Shown here: one piece after another, positions 1-8,305 of the stretch
Numbering within the stretch: position 1 is the stretch's first letter
Layout of the letters: every line of letters starts with the position of its first letter
From: Actinomycetes bacterium
Lineage (GTDB): Bacteria; Actinomycetota; Acidimicrobiia; Acidimicrobiales; RAAP-2
Direction: 5' to 3'
Length of the DNA: 29,408 bases
NCBI GenBank assembly: GCA_021795095.1
Contig: JAJYPU010000012.1
Location: 1-29,408, forward strand
The notes under the pieces: model-generated
Database searches by the model: none
Told to the model about the DNA's origin: nothing
The model's input: the letters and a program-made list of their open reading frames with translations, nothing else
Made by a program: the position numbers and the translations under genes

Positions 1-77
1 GCGAATCGGGGATCCTGTTTGGAAAGCGACTCTTCAAGCTCGGCCAAGATCCGCTGTTCGTGCTCTGACAATGGCAT
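1..77 (-). CDS. DUF3040 family protein, N-terminal part only (runs off the left edge)
   Basis: Reading the minus strand from an ATG at 77, the frame is open to the window edge and begins MPLSEHEQRILAELEESLS. This is the typical N-terminus of the small actinobacterial DUF3040 membrane proteins, which start M-P-L-S-E-x-E and then turn amphipathic. A purine-rich ribosome binding site (AAGGGG) lies about 5 nt upstream of the ATG. Only 25 codons are visible, so the usual transmembrane segments cannot be checked. The family has no established function. The gene is divergent from the phosphatase operon. Confidence 0.75.
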   Translation of the reverse strand, partial: MPLSEHEQRILAELEESLSKQDPRF

Positions 78-169
78 CGCTTCCCCTTTCCGTCTCGGAT
101 TTATCGTACCGTCTTGGTGTCGAAGTACGCACGTCAAGTTCGCGCCGAGTGGCGTCACAAAGAAGGTTT

Positions 170-682
170 ATGACTCAACTACACGTCGCGGTCATTTGCA
201 CGGGGAACATCTGCCGTTCGCCGATGGGTGAGGTCGCGCTGAAGCACCTGCTTGGGGCGTCCTCCGACCTCTCCGCACGGATCAGCGTGACCAGCGCGGG
301 GACCGCTCGGTGGCACGAGGGTTCAGCGATGGATCCGCGGGCCCGACGGGCCCTCGACCGAGCCGGATTCCTCGAGCGCGGACCCAGGGCCGCATACGCC
401 GACACGGCGTACCTGGATCGCCAGGACCTCGTACTCGTGATGACTCGCGAACATCGCGCTGACGTGCTCGCTCGGCTCACCAACCCTTGTACCGAGGTCG
501 TCATGGTCCGAAACCTGCTCCAACCGGGCCTGGACCTCGACGTCGCCGACCCCTATTACGGATCCGATGACGATTTCGATGCTTGTCTCACGGTGATCAC
601 CGAGGCCAGTCGACGATTACTCGACCGCTGGAACGCTGACGAGACCCCCGTGCACACGTCTGACGGTCAACTCGATGGCTGA
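170..682 (+). CDS. Low-molecular-weight protein tyrosine phosphatase
   Basis: This 170-residue protein fits the size of cytosolic low-molecular-weight phosphotyrosine phosphatases. The phosphate-binding loop C-T-G-N-I-C-R-S sits at residues 10-17, giving nucleophile Cys10 and Arg16. The general-acid segment D-P-Y-Y is at 127-130. The ATG at 170 is chosen because AGAAGG lies 4-9 nt upstream and because the P-loop then falls at the usual distance from the N-terminus; the frame is also open upstream to 71. In actinobacteria, relatives dephosphorylate protein tyrosines, but the substrate here is unknown. The stop codon overlaps the start of nhaA by 8 nt, so the two are probably co-translated. Confidence 0.9.
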   Translation: MTQLHVAVICTGNICRSPMGEVALKHLLGASSDLSARISVTSAGTARWHEGSAMDPRARRALDRAGFLERGPRAAYADTAYLDRQDLVLVMTREHRADVLARLTNPCTEVVMVRNLLQPGLDLDVADPYYGSDDDFDACLTVITEASRRLLDRWNADETPVHTSDGQLDG

Positions 683-1853
683 GCGACCGGCGCTCGTTGG
701 ACTGCTCGATGCCGACGTCGCACCGGCCTTCACCATGATCGCCGGTGTGCTCGCCGCCCTCGTCTGGTCGCTCGCGGACCCATCAAACTACGAGCGAATC
801 GTGAACGTCGGCTGGTCGAGTCGACTCATGCGAGACGTCGGGCTCTCGTCACCACACGAAGTCGCCGCCTCGGCGCTGATGACGATCTTCTTCTTCGGCG
901 TGGGCCTCGAACTCGCTCGCGAACGTCGCCGCGGGACCCTCGCGCACCTGCGCCACGCGGCCGCGCCGGTCCTCGCCGCGATCGGTGGAATGTCCGTGAC
1001 CGCACTGCTGGCGGTGGCGGCCGGCTATCTCACTCATGAACCGGCATTGCGACACGGCTGGGGAATTCCCATGGCGACCGACATCGCCTTCACCCTCGGA
1101 GTACTCGCTCTCGTGGGTCGGCGCGTTCCAGCCACACTTCGACTGTTCCTGCTGGCACTCGCCGTGGCTGACGATGTTCTCAGCGTCCTGGTGCTTTCCG
1201 TCGACGGAACGACCAATATCCACGTCATCGGCGTGTTCGCGAGCATCGCCGTCGCCGCCTTCGCGTTCCTGCTGTCGCGTCGTCACGTGACCCGGACCTC
1301 ACGCGTGATCATTCTCGTGGCGCTCTGGGCCGCCTTGACCTGGGCGAACGTTGAGCCCGCTTTGGCCGGTGTCGCCGCCGGGTTGCTCGCCCCGTATGAC
1401 GACAACGTCGCGCCTCGGCTAGAGCAAGCGACTAACCGATGGTCCGTCGCCGTGGTCTTACCCCTCTACGCGCTGGTCTCCTGCGGCGTGGAGTGGTCCC
1501 ACCTCCGCTGGGGCGGTACCACGACCACAATCGTGGTGGCAGTCGTCGTCGTGCGCATTGTGGGCAAAGTGCTCGGTATCACCGCGGGCGTCGCCCTCGC
1601 TCGTCGCCTCGGACTTCCGCCGCCGACCTCGATTAGTGGTCCGGTGCTTCGAGCCGGCGCCGTCCTCTGCGCTATCGGTTTCACCGTGCCGCTGCTCTTC
1701 GCGCAGGCACTCTTTTCTACGTCGGGCGCGACGTACGGCGCCTTCACCGTCGGTCTCCTCGGTGCATCGGTGATCGCCGCCGCCGTCGGCGGAATCCTGC
1801 TGCACCACATCCTCCCTTCGGGGTACGGTCGTACCAACGAAGGGGGCGCGTGA
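675..1853 (+). CDS. nhaA: NhaA-type Na+/H+ antiporter
   Basis: This 392-residue polytopic membrane protein matches the NhaA family in length. Family landmarks are the F-F-F-G-V-G-L-E-L stretch at 72-80, the T135-D136 pair in the unwound helix region (ATDIAF), and the paired aspartates D166-D167 (AVADDVLS). The aspartate pair corresponds to the ion-binding D163/D164 of Escherichia coli NhaA. It should exchange cytoplasmic Na+ or Li+ for protons in pH and sodium homeostasis. It overlaps the phosphatase upstream by 8 nt and the next gene by 4 nt (GTGA), so it is the middle gene of a coupled operon. No own ribosome binding site is obvious, which fits translational coupling. Confidence 0.93.
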   Translation: MAERPALVGLLDADVAPAFTMIAGVLAALVWSLADPSNYERIVNVGWSSRLMRDVGLSSPHEVAASALMTIFFFGVGLELARERRRGTLAHLRHAAAPVLAAIGGMSVTALLAVAAGYLTHEPALRHGWGIPMATDIAFTLGVLALVGRRVPATLRLFLLALAVADDVLSVLVLSVDGTTNIHVIGVFASIAVAAFAFLLSRRHVTRTSRVIILVALWAALTWANVEPALAGVAAGLLAPYDDNVAPRLEQATNRWSVAVVLPLYALVSCGVEWSHLRWGGTTTTIVVAVVVVRIVGKVLGITAGVALARRLGLPPPTSISGPVLRAGAVLCAIGFTVPLLFAQALFSTSGATYGAFTVGLLGASVIAAAVGGILLHHILPSGYGRTNEGGA

Positions 1854-2809
1854 AAACACGATTGACCGACCTCTTGGGGATCGACATTCCCATCATGCTC
1901 GCAGGGATGGGCGGCGTGTCCTACAGTGCCCTCGTCGGCGCGGTCTCAAACGCCGGGGGCTTTGGGTGCTTGGGCGCATCGACCATGTCGAGCGACGAAC
2001 TCGTAATCCAACTGACTGAGGTCCGCGCCATCACTGACCGGCCCTTTGGCGTTGACCTGCTTACTGCGTTCCCCGAGTCGCTCGAGCGAAACGTCGAGCT
2101 GTCGATCGAGGGTGGGGCGTCGGTGTTCGTCGCTGGCCTCGGCGTACCGCGGCACGTCATCGACACCTGCCATCACCACGACGTCCTCGTGATGTCGCTG
2201 TGTGGAAAGGTCGACCACGCTCGCCGTGCCCTCGACAGTGGCTGCGACGCCGTCATCGCCCAGGGAACCGAGGCCGGTGGTCACACCGGGACGGTCGCCA
2301 CCATGCCGCTCGTGCCACTGGTCGTCGACGCTGTTGGCGCCGCGATCCCCGTCGTCGCTGCCGGTGGGATCTTCGACGGACGCGGCCTGGCGGCCGCACT
2401 CGCCCTCGGTGCCGATGGTGCCTGGATCGGCACGCGCTTCATCGCCACGCCTGAAGCACGAGCGGTTCGCGGCTTCAAAGAGCGCATCCTGGTCGGAGCC
2501 GAGGACGCAACCACCATCACTCGGGCGTACACGGGAAAAACGATGCGCGTCTTGCGCAACGATCGAACCGACCGGTACGAGGCCGACCCGACCATACTTC
2601 GACCATTCCCTGAGCAGCTCGCGGTTTCCCTCGCTGACGGCTCGTTTCACCTCGGGGGCGACGACACGACTCCGGGCGTCGACGAGACCGTCGAGGCCTA
2701 CCCGGCCGGTCAGTCAGTGGGCGGCATCGCCGAACTCATGAGCGCAAGCGAACTGGTCGCGCGCATCAACGCCGAAGCCGAAGCGATCCTGTCTCGGCTC
2801 GGCCGCTAA
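1850..2809 (+). CDS. Nitronate monooxygenase / 2-nitropropane dioxygenase-like flavoprotein
   Basis: This 319-residue TIM-barrel flavoprotein belongs to the NPD family. Visible family features are the N-terminal A-G-M-G-G loop (18-22), the N-A-G-G-F-G-C-L segment (34-41), A-Q-G-T-E-A-G-G-H at 137-145 with the conserved histidine, A-A-G-G-I at 170-174, and [11 protein letters not shown] at 187-197, which contributes to FMN phosphate binding. Family members oxidise nitronates with FMN and oxygen; some related proteins act as enoyl-ACP reductases (FabK), so the substrate is uncertain. Translation starts at GTG 1850 in a GTGA overlap with nhaA. Its stop lies in the loop of a hairpin shared with msrA. 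Confidence 0.87.
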   Translation: MKTRLTDLLGIDIPIMLAGMGGVSYSALVGAVSNAGGFGCLGASTMSSDELVIQLTEVRAITDRPFGVDLLTAFPESLERNVELSIEGGASVFVAGLGVPRHVIDTCHHHDVLVMSLCGKVDHARRALDSGCDAVIAQGTEAGGHTGTVATMPLVPLVVDAVGAAIPVVAAGGIFDGRGLAAALALGADGAWIGTRFIATPEARAVRGFKERILVGAEDATTITRAYTGKTMRVLRNDRTDRYEADPTILRPFPEQLAVSLADGSFHLGGDDTTPGVDETVEAYPAGQSVGGIAELMSASELVARINAEAEAILSRLGR

Positions 2810-2818
2810 CGGCCGAGC
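2797..2818. terminator. Hairpin between convergent genes, candidate bidirectional terminator
   Basis: A perfect 9-bp stem (GCTCGGCCG at 2797-2805 and CGGCCGAGC at 2810-2818) closes a 4-base loop, CTAA, at 2806-2809. The loop holds the TAA stop of the upstream flavoprotein gene and, read in reverse, the TAG stop of msrA. Neither side has a T-tract, so a canonical intrinsic terminator is not proven. In a GC-rich actinobacterium, T-poor hairpins at convergent gene ends are common candidates. Confidence 0.55.
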
Positions 2819-3447
2819 AGTCCGACCGGACACGAGACCCCTGTGCCGCCGATGCCGCAGTACCCGTTCGGATTCGCTTCCAGGTACTGCTGGTGGTACT
2901 CCTCAGCCATATAGAACGGTCCAGCCGGGGTAATTTCCGTCGTTATCGGCCCGTACCCCGCTGCGCGCAATTCGTCGGCGTAGCGGGCCGCCACGCTGGT
3001 GGCCGAAGCCGTCTGTGCGACCGTAGTCGTAAAGATCGCGCTTCGGTACTGCGTGCCCACGTCGTTGCCCTGACGGTTCCCCTGGGTTGGGTCGTGTCCC
3101 TCGAAGAAATGACCGATGATCGCCTCGTAGGTATTCACCGACGGGTCAAAGACGACACGAACCGTCTCGGCGTGGCCGGTCATCCCCGTGCAGACCTCGC
3201 GGTAGGTCGGATTCGGCGTGAAGCCACCTTGATAGCCGACTGCCGTCGAGACGACTCCGGCCAATCGATAGAACGATCGCTCGGCGCCCCAAAAACAGCC
3301 CATCGCGACGTAGGCAACCTCGTGGGCGGGATCGACCGGCGCGTCAAGTCTCGTACCCAAGACCAGATGGGTGCGATCGACGACGATGGGCTCGGCGCGA
3401 CCCGGCAAGGCCTGCGCCGCAGAAACCATGGAAGTAGACGATTGCAT
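2806..3447 (-). CDS. msrA: Peptide methionine sulfoxide reductase A
   Basis: This 213-residue enzyme reduces the S-epimer of methionine sulfoxide in proteins and free methionine. The catalytic motif G-C-F-W-G is at 50-54 (Cys51). Two C-terminal cysteines at about 197 and 206, in the G-Y-C-G-I-G...S-C-P tail, are candidate resolving cysteines recycled by thioredoxin. The middle segment [11 protein letters not shown] is also typical. The start at 3447 is supported by a TAATCT hexamer 6 nt upstream and by the absence of a ribosome binding site; an internal ATG at 3429 is the alternative. The gene diverges from a Fur-family regulator across only 52 nt, which suggests, without proof, that the regulator controls it. 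Confidence 0.95.
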   Translation of the reverse strand: MQSSTSMVSAAQALPGRAEPIVVDRTHLVLGTRLDAPVDPAHEVAYVAMGCFWGAERSFYRLAGVVSTAVGYQGGFTPNPTYREVCTGMTGHAETVRVVFDPSVNTYEAIIGHFFEGHDPTQGNRQGNDVGTQYRSAIFTTTVAQTASATSVAARYADELRAAGYGPITTEITPAGPFYMAEEYHQQYLEANPNGYCGIGGTGVSCPVGLLGR

Positions 3448-3453
3448 AGTGGC

Positions 3454-3459
3454 AGATTA
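3454..3459 (-). promoter_or_regulatory. Candidate -10 element of msrA (leaderless)
   Basis: TAATCT on the minus strand is followed by 6 nt and then the msrA ATG. This spacing would put the transcription start at or next to the start codon. No ribosome binding site is present. The call rests on this pattern recurring before many genes in the window. Confidence 0.5.
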
Positions 3460-3487
3460 CGGGTCCCGCGCAGACGTTGCGTCGGCA

Positions 3488-3493
3488 TAGTCT
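3488..3493 (+). promoter_or_regulatory. Candidate -10 element of the Fur-family gene (leaderless)
   Basis: TAGTCT is followed by 6 nt (CGGACA) and then the GTG start at 3500. There is no Shine-Dalgarno sequence. The layout mirrors the divergent msrA promoter 30 nt away. Confidence 0.5.
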
Positions 3494-3499
3494 CGGACA

Positions 3500-3928
3500 G
3501 TGGACCACGATCGACTCGAGGACATCATTTCGGCCGTTCGCGCCGACGGTAGGCGGGTGACCGTCGCCAAGCGAGCGGTTGCTCGCGTGCTCGTCGAACA
3601 GCCCGACCACCTCAGCGCCGAGGAGATCACCCGGGCCGCCCAACGATACGCATCCGACGTCAGTCCGTCGACGGTCTATCGGATCCTGGAGGATTTCGAA
3701 CGACTCGATCTGGTCGTCCACGCCCACGTCGGACACGCCGCCACCGTGTATCACCTGGCGGGGGCCATCCACGGTCATCTGGTGTGCACGAACTGCGGTG
3801 TCACGATCGAGATCCCGTCGCGCCACTTCGACGCGTTGAGCGGAGATCTGCTGAAGACGTACGGATTCCGGCTTGACCGCCATCATGTCGCGATCGCTGG
3901 CTTGTGCGCTCGTTGTCGAGACGAGTGA
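3500..3928 (+). CDS. Fur-family metal- or peroxide-responsive transcriptional regulator
   Basis: This 142-residue protein has the Fur layout. A winged helix-turn-helix occupies about residues 1-85, with the recognition helix S-P-S-T-V-Y-R-I-L near 54-62. The dimerisation part holds H-G-H-L-V-C-T-N-C-G and a C-terminal C-A-R-C, which form the two CxxC pairs of a structural zinc site. Whether it senses iron, zinc, nickel, manganese or peroxide cannot be told from sequence alone. The neighbourhood (divergent msrA) leans towards redox, weakly. The start is GTG, fixed by the upstream TAGTCT-N6 pattern. A 58-nt gap follows before the ABC gene. Confidence 0.9.
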   Translation: MDHDRLEDIISAVRADGRRVTVAKRAVARVLVEQPDHLSAEEITRAAQRYASDVSPSTVYRILEDFERLDLVVHAHVGHAATVYHLAGAIHGHLVCTNCGVTIEIPSRHFDALSGDLLKTYGFRLDRHHVAIAGLCARCRDE

Positions 3929-3970
3929 TGCCGGCGCCCCGCGAGCGCACCGTTAGTCCTCGCCGGTCGC

Positions 3971-3976
3971 TAGATT
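3971..3976 (+). promoter_or_regulatory. Candidate -10 element of the ABC exporter operon
   Basis: TAGATT lies 10 nt before the GTG start at 3987. The spacing is longer than the 6-8 nt seen elsewhere, so a leader of 2-4 nt is possible. No ribosome binding site is visible. Confidence 0.35.
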
Positions 3977-3986
3977 CGCACCAATC

Positions 3987-4907
3987 GTGATCTCTGTCGA
4001 GCACCTCTCCAAGCGCTATGGCGACACCCTCGCCGTGAACGACCTCAGTTTCGAGGTTCGTCCTGGTGTGGTCACGGGATTCCTCGGACCCAACGGATCT
4101 GGGAAGTCAACGACGATGCGCGTCATCATGGGATTAGACGCACCCACGGCGGGTCTCGCAACAATCGACGGCAAGCGCTACCGAGACCTGAAGGCCCCCT
4201 TGCGCGAGGTGGGCGCGTTGTTGGATGCCGCGGCCGTGCACCCCGGTCGTACCGCACGCAATCACTTGCTCGCCCTGGCGACCTCGAATCGAATCCCGGC
4301 GCGTCGGGTCGAGGAAGTCCTCGAATTCACCGGCATCGCCGCCGTCGCGGACAAGAAGGTTGGGGGCTATTCGTTGGGGATGTCCCAACGACTCGGGATC
4401 GCGGCCGCGCTGCTCGGTGACCCACCGGTCCTGCTCTTCGACGAGCCCGTCAACGGACTCGACCCCGAGGGCATCCGCTGGATCCGGGCGTTCTTCCGGA
4501 CACTCGCCATCGAGGGCAGAACCGTCTTCGTGAGCTCACACCTGATGAGCGAAATGGCCCAGAGCGCGGACGAGATCATCGTGATTGGCCGTGGTCGCTT
4601 CATCACCCAGGGCACGGTCGATGAGCTCACGGCGTCCGCCGACGGGACTGTCCTGGTGCGCTCGGCCGATAACGCCGCGCTGCGGCGCCTGCTCGAAGCT
4701 GCGGGGACCACGGTGGACTCAGCCAATGACGGGACGATGACCGTGCGCGGGACCAGCGCGGAGTCGGTGGGAACCGCAGCACTCACCGCTGGCATCGCCA
4801 TCTTTGAGCTCACGCCACAGCGCGCGTCACTCGAAGAGGTCTTCATGGACCTCACCGCTGACGCCGTCGAATACGCGAGCGCCGTCGAGTCGAGGCGTCA
4901 TGGATAG
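3987..4907 (+). CDS. ABC exporter ATP-binding protein (DrrA/ABC-2 type)
   Basis: This 306-residue ATPase has Walker A G-P-N-G-S-G-K-S-T at 34-42, the signature Y-S-L-G-M-S-Q-R near 127-134 (typical of ABC-2 exporters rather than the classical LSGGQ), and Walker B L-L-F-D-E at 148-152 followed by G-L-D-P. The last roughly 100 residues form the accessory region found in drug and antibiotic exporters of this type. The start is GTG at 3987. It overlaps the permease gene by 8 nt, so the two very likely form one complex. The exported substrate is unknown; multidrug or peptide export is only a family-based guess. Confidence 0.92.
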   Translation: MISVEHLSKRYGDTLAVNDLSFEVRPGVVTGFLGPNGSGKSTTMRVIMGLDAPTAGLATIDGKRYRDLKAPLREVGALLDAAAVHPGRTARNHLLALATSNRIPARRVEEVLEFTGIAAVADKKVGGYSLGMSQRLGIAAALLGDPPVLLFDEPVNGLDPEGIRWIRAFFRTLAIEGRTVFVSSHLMSEMAQSADEIIVIGRGRFITQGTVDELTASADGTVLVRSADNAALRRLLEAAGTTVDSANDGTMTVRGTSAESVGTAALTAGIAIFELTPQRASLEEVFMDLTADAVEYASAVESRRHG

Positions 4908-5682
4908 GGTCACCATGGTCTCGACCACCCACGCGGAGTGGATAAAGTTCCGCACCGTTCGCTCGACGGTCATGGGATATGCCGTCACGATCCTCCTGAC
5001 ACTGGGCATCGGCGCGCTGATCACGACGGCCATTCGGGGTCACTGGCAAACGATGAACTCCCTGCGCCGTTTGGCCTTCGATCCCGTCTCGACCAGCCTC
5101 GGCGGAACCCTCTTCGCTCAGTTCGCCGTCGGCGTCATCGGCGTGCTCTTCATCACCAACGAGTACTCGTCGGGTTCGATCCGCACCACATTCGCCGCCA
5201 CGCCCCGGCGGATCCAGGTCGTGCTCGCCAAACTCGCTGTCCTCATCAGCGTGACAACGGTGGTGGCGGAGGTCGTCGTCTTCGTGGCGTTCATCATGGG
5301 CCAACTGATCTACGAGGGCGTGGTGCCAACGGCGACACTCGCTTCGGGGGCCGTGCTGCGATCGGTCATCCTCGGCGGGGTCTACCTCACGCTCCTCGGC
5401 ACCCTCGGGTTCGGACTCGGCTTGATCCTGCGCCAGCAATCTGCGGCGATCAGCGTCTTCACCTCGCTACTACTCATCGTGCCGATCATCGTGTTCGTCC
5501 TTCCCCAAAGCTGGCAGGATTCCGTCACCCGGTATGAACCGTCCTCGCTCGGACACGCCATGATGTCGACCACCGCCCCACTCAATATGTTCGGTCCGTG
5601 GACCGCCACGCTCCTGCTCCTCGGGTACGTCGCCGTCGTCCTCGTGGCCGGTGCCTCATTGCTCGTTCGCCGCGACGCGTGA
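4900..5682 (+). CDS. ABC-2 type transporter permease
   Basis: This 260-residue membrane protein has about six hydrophobic segments. The N-terminal cytoplasmic piece H-A-E-W-I-K-F-R-T-V-R-S is typical of actinobacterial ABC-2 permeases, as is N-E-Y-S-S-G-S-I-R-T-T-F before the second membrane pair. It pairs with the ATPase immediately upstream. The ATG at 4900 overlaps the ATPase gene by 8 nt and has a weak GAGG upstream. An in-frame ATG at 4915 preceded by GGATAGGG is a good alternative and would shorten the protein by five residues. It is followed closely by a nitroreductase gene that has its own candidate promoter. Confidence 0.88.
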   Translation: MDRVTMVSTTHAEWIKFRTVRSTVMGYAVTILLTLGIGALITTAIRGHWQTMNSLRRLAFDPVSTSLGGTLFAQFAVGVIGVLFITNEYSSGSIRTTFAATPRRIQVVLAKLAVLISVTTVVAEVVVFVAFIMGQLIYEGVVPTATLASGAVLRSVILGGVYLTLLGTLGFGLGLILRQQSAAISVFTSLLLIVPIIVFVLPQSWQDSVTRYEPSSLGHAMMSTTAPLNMFGPWTATLLLLGYVAVVLVAGASLLVRRDA

Positions 5683-5683
5683 G

Positions 5684-5689
5684 TAGGGT
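5684..5689 (+). promoter_or_regulatory. Candidate -10 element of the nitroreductase gene
   Basis: TAGGGT is followed by 7 nt and the ATG at 5697. AGGG in the same hexamer could instead serve as a weak ribosome binding site, so the promoter reading is uncertain here. Confidence 0.35.
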
Positions 5690-5696
5690 TGGCGCC

Positions 5697-6389
5697 ATGG
5701 AGCTCCTGGACGCCATGCGCACCACCGGGGCCGTGCGAGCCTTCCTCGACGAGCCGGTCTCGGACGCGACGATCCACTCAATCCTCAACTCTGCGCGATT
5801 CGCCCCGTCGGGTGGCAATCGCCAGTCCTGGCACGTCATCGTCGTGCACGATCCCGCCACGCGCCGGGTCGTGCGCGACCTCTACCTCAACGCCTGGCAC
5901 GACTACGTCGCGCACGTGCTCGCGGGCGTCGTTCCCTTCTCCCCCGTCGCGACGGCGGCGGAGCGGGCCGCCGCGCAAGCGCGCTACGACGATGCGGTTC
6001 ACGCCTCGCGACCCGATGGCTTCCCCGAGACCCTCGACACCGTCCCGGCCATGCTCGTCGTCTGCGCCGATCTCTCGGTACTCGCGGCCACCGACCGAGA
6101 CCTCGACCGCTATCAGTTCATCGGTGGCGCATCGATCTACCCGTTCGTGTGGAACATCCTGCTCGCGGCGCGCGAACACGACCTCGGCGGGGTCATGACC
6201 ACGGTAGCGGTGCGAAACGAACCAGACCTTCTTGCGGCGCTGAACATTCCAGCCACCTACGCCGTGGCCGCGATCATCGCCCTCGGACGCCCGAAACGTC
6301 GGCTGACCCGACTGACCCGTCGGCGAGTCTCGGCGTTCACGACCGTCGACACCTTCGACGGACCGGCGCTAGGAGAGGTCGCCGAGTAG
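5697..6389 (+). CDS. Nitroreductase-family FMN-dependent oxidoreductase
   Basis: This 230-residue protein belongs to the nitroreductase fold. The N-terminal stretch M-E-L-L-D-A-M-R-T-T-G-A-V-R matches the FMN-phosphate-binding helix region (usual form R-R-S-x-R). A-R-F-A-P-S-G-G-N-R-Q-S-W is the family's A-P-S-x-x-N-x-Q-P/S-W flavin-contact motif. The G-G-V-M-T-T segment near residue 163 and the I-A-L-G-R-P strand close the fold. Family members reduce nitro groups, quinones or enones with NAD(P)H, or carry out other flavin chemistry; the substrate is not predictable. Its 3' end overlaps the convergent CaiB-type gene by 21 nt. Confidence 0.86.
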   Translation: MELLDAMRTTGAVRAFLDEPVSDATIHSILNSARFAPSGGNRQSWHVIVVHDPATRRVVRDLYLNAWHDYVAHVLAGVVPFSPVATAAERAAAQARYDDAVHASRPDGFPETLDTVPAMLVVCADLSVLAATDRDLDRYQFIGGASIYPFVWNILLAAREHDLGGVMTTVAVRNEPDLLAALNIPATYAVAAIIALGRPKRRLTRLTRRRVSAFTTVDTFDGPALGEVAE

Positions 6390-7532
6390 TTCGACCGTGT
6401 CCTGGCCGAGACGACGCGGACCTCGCCGAATAGGCGGACGTCGACCGTCGATGAGCAGCGGCGACCGCATTACACTCGTCGGACCCGTTGGTGTGTCCAT
6501 GACCCCCACGAAATCGCCACCGGCGATCTGCGGCTGGGCGAATGCCCCCGCCACGTCGAAGATCGGACCGTGCGGTACGCCCGACGCGGCGAGCCGCTCG
6601 AGCCAGTAGTTCGTCGGTCGCGTTGCAAAGACCGCGTCCAGGGCCGTGCGCAGGGCCGCAAGGTCGGCGACTCGAGCGGCGTTGGTCGCCCACTCGGTTC
6701 GCGAGCGCAGCGCCTCATCGTCGAGCATCGCGACGAGGCGCTCGTACTGCCCATCGGTACCGACGGCGAGCAGGACGTAGCCGTCCGAAGTCGACACCGG
6801 ACCGTACGGGGCGATACTCGGATGATCATTGCCAAGGCGTCTCGGGTTGACCCCCGTCGAAAGGTAACCCTGCGCCTGATTGATCAATGCGGACATGGTC
6901 GACTCGAGCAACGGTGCCTCGAAGCGTCGAGCGTCGTGACCCACGGCCCTGGCGTACAGGCCGGTCAGAAGTCCGATCGTGGCGTACAGACCGGTGACGA
7001 CGTCGGCCAGCGGTGAACCCACCTTGGTCGGTTCACCGTCGCCGCGACCGGTCACGCCCATCAGTCCCGACCTCGCCTGCGCCAAGAGGTCAAAGGACGG
7101 TTGTGCGGAGACCGGACCACCGGAGGTCGCCGGAGTGACACTGACCCAGACGCAGTCAGGGTTCGCGTCGTGGAGCCGATCGATATCGAGTGAAGCGAGC
7201 TGATTGGGAAGGTAGTTCTCGACCACCGCGTCCGCTTGGCGCACCAGCTCGATGATCGCCGCGACGTGCGCCGGATCTCGCAGGTCGGCCACGACATTGC
7301 GACGATGACGATTCACCGCTAGGTAGTAGGTCGCGTCGTCGCCGAAACGAGGTGGCGCCAGCGCACGGACGGGGTCGCCATCGGGGCCTTCCACCTTCAC
7401 GACGTCCGCTCCGAGGTCGCCGGCAATCATCGCGCACAACGGACCCGCGAGCACCCGCGAGAAGTCGAGCACACGCAGTCCTTCCAGGGGAAGCCCCGTA
7501 CCACGGTTCGACTCGTGTATCTCCCAGCGCAT
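6369..7532 (-). CDS. CaiB/BaiF family (family III) CoA-transferase
   Basis: This 387-residue protein has the family III signature. L-E-G-L-R-V-L-D-F-S-R-V-L-A-G-P lies near residues 16-31, and G-A-D-V-V-K-V-E at 41-48. The catalytic aspartate, equivalent to Asp169 of formyl-CoA transferase, is Asp177 in V-G-S-P-L-A-D-V-V-T-G. Such enzymes move CoA between carboxylic acids, as for carnitine, oxalate, formate or acyl succinates. The ATG at 7532 shares its A with the TAA stop of the upstream ABC ATPase (TAATG), so it is translationally coupled to a solute uptake operon. This suggests, as inference, that it activates the imported compound or its product. Confidence 0.9.
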   Translation of the reverse strand: MRWEIHESNRGTGLPLEGLRVLDFSRVLAGPLCAMIAGDLGADVVKVEGPDGDPVRALAPPRFGDDATYYLAVNRHRRNVVADLRDPAHVAAIIELVRQADAVVENYLPNQLASLDIDRLHDANPDCVWVSVTPATSGGPVSAQPSFDLLAQARSGLMGVTGRGDGEPTKVGSPLADVVTGLYATIGLLTGLYARAVGHDARRFEAPLLESTMSALINQAQGYLSTGVNPRRLGNDHPSIAPYGPVSTSDGYVLLAVGTDGQYERLVAMLDDEALRSRTEWATNAARVADLAALRTALDAVFATRPTNYWLERLAASGVPHGPIFDVAGAFAQPQIAGGDFVGVMDTPTGPTSVMRSPLLIDGRRPPIRRGPRRLGQDTVELLGDLS

Positions 7533-8305
7533 TAGAGCACTTTCGACAGGAAACTCTTCAAGCGCTCCGAGGATGGCGCAGTGAGGACCTGGCGTGGATC
7601 CCCCGACTCCTCGATGATCCCTCGATCGAGGAAGTACACGGTGTCGGCCACTTCCCGAGCAAATCCCATCTCGTGAGTGACGACAATCATGGTCATCCCA
7701 CTGCGAGCCAGGTCTTTCATGACGTCGAGCACTTCTCCCACCAGTTCGGGGTCGAGTGCTGAGGTCGGCTCGTCGAAGAGCATCAGCTTGGGCTCCATGG
7801 CCAGGGCCCTCGCGATGGCCACGCGTTGCTGCTGGCCCCCGGAGAGTTGGCTCGGGTAATTCTTCTCCTTCGCGTCGAGTCCCACCCGCGCCAGCAGCTC
7901 GCGCGCGCGCGTTACCGCCGCGTCGGGTGCGACGTTCTTCACCTTCACCTGACCAATGGTGACGTTGTCGAGCACGGTGAGGTGTTGGAAGAGGTTGAAA
8001 CGCTGAAAGACCATCCCGATGCGCGAGCGCTCAACGCAGATTTGCTTGTCGCTGCGTTCGTAGAGCTTGCCGTCGCGCGCTTCGTAACCCACCAGTTGAC
8101 CATCGACGAGCAACTCGCCCGCGTCGTGCTTCTCCAGGTGGTTGATGCACCGAAGCAGCGTGCTCTTACCCGACCCGGAAGGTCCGATGAGGCACGTGAC
8201 CTCGCCACGGTTCACCGTGAGGTCAACGCCCTTTAACACCTCGACACCGGAGTAGTGCTTGCACACCGCCCGTGCCTCGACCATGGGCACGACGTCCACG
8301 CTCAC
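7532..8305 (-). CDS. Polar amino-acid-type ABC importer, ATP-binding protein
   Basis: This 257-residue ATPase of the GlnQ/HisP type has Walker [10 protein letters not shown] at 41-49, Q-loop F-Q-R-F-N-L-F, signature L-S-G-G-Q-Q-Q-R, Walker B L-M-L-F-D-E, and H-loop V-T-H-E-M-G-F-A. The GTG at 8305 is chosen because it forms a GTGA overlap with the permease stop and has GGGAGG 7 nt upstream. An ATG at 8284 is possible but lacks such a site. The frame is open far upstream, but that part is antisense-free overlap with the permease gene and is not coding. With its neighbours it forms a complete uptake system. Confidence 0.94.
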   Translation of the reverse strand: MSVDVVPMVEARAVCKHYSGVEVLKGVDLTVNRGEVTCLIGPSGSGKSTLLRCINHLEKHDAGELLVDGQLVGYEARDGKLYERSDKQICVERSRIGMVFQRFNLFQHLTVLDNVTIGQVKVKNVAPDAAVTRARELLARVGLDAKEKNYPSQLSGGQQQRVAIARALAMEPKLMLFDEPTSALDPELVGEVLDVMKDLARSGMTMIVVTHEMGFAREVADTVYFLDRGIIEESGDPRQVLTAPSSERLKSFLSKVL

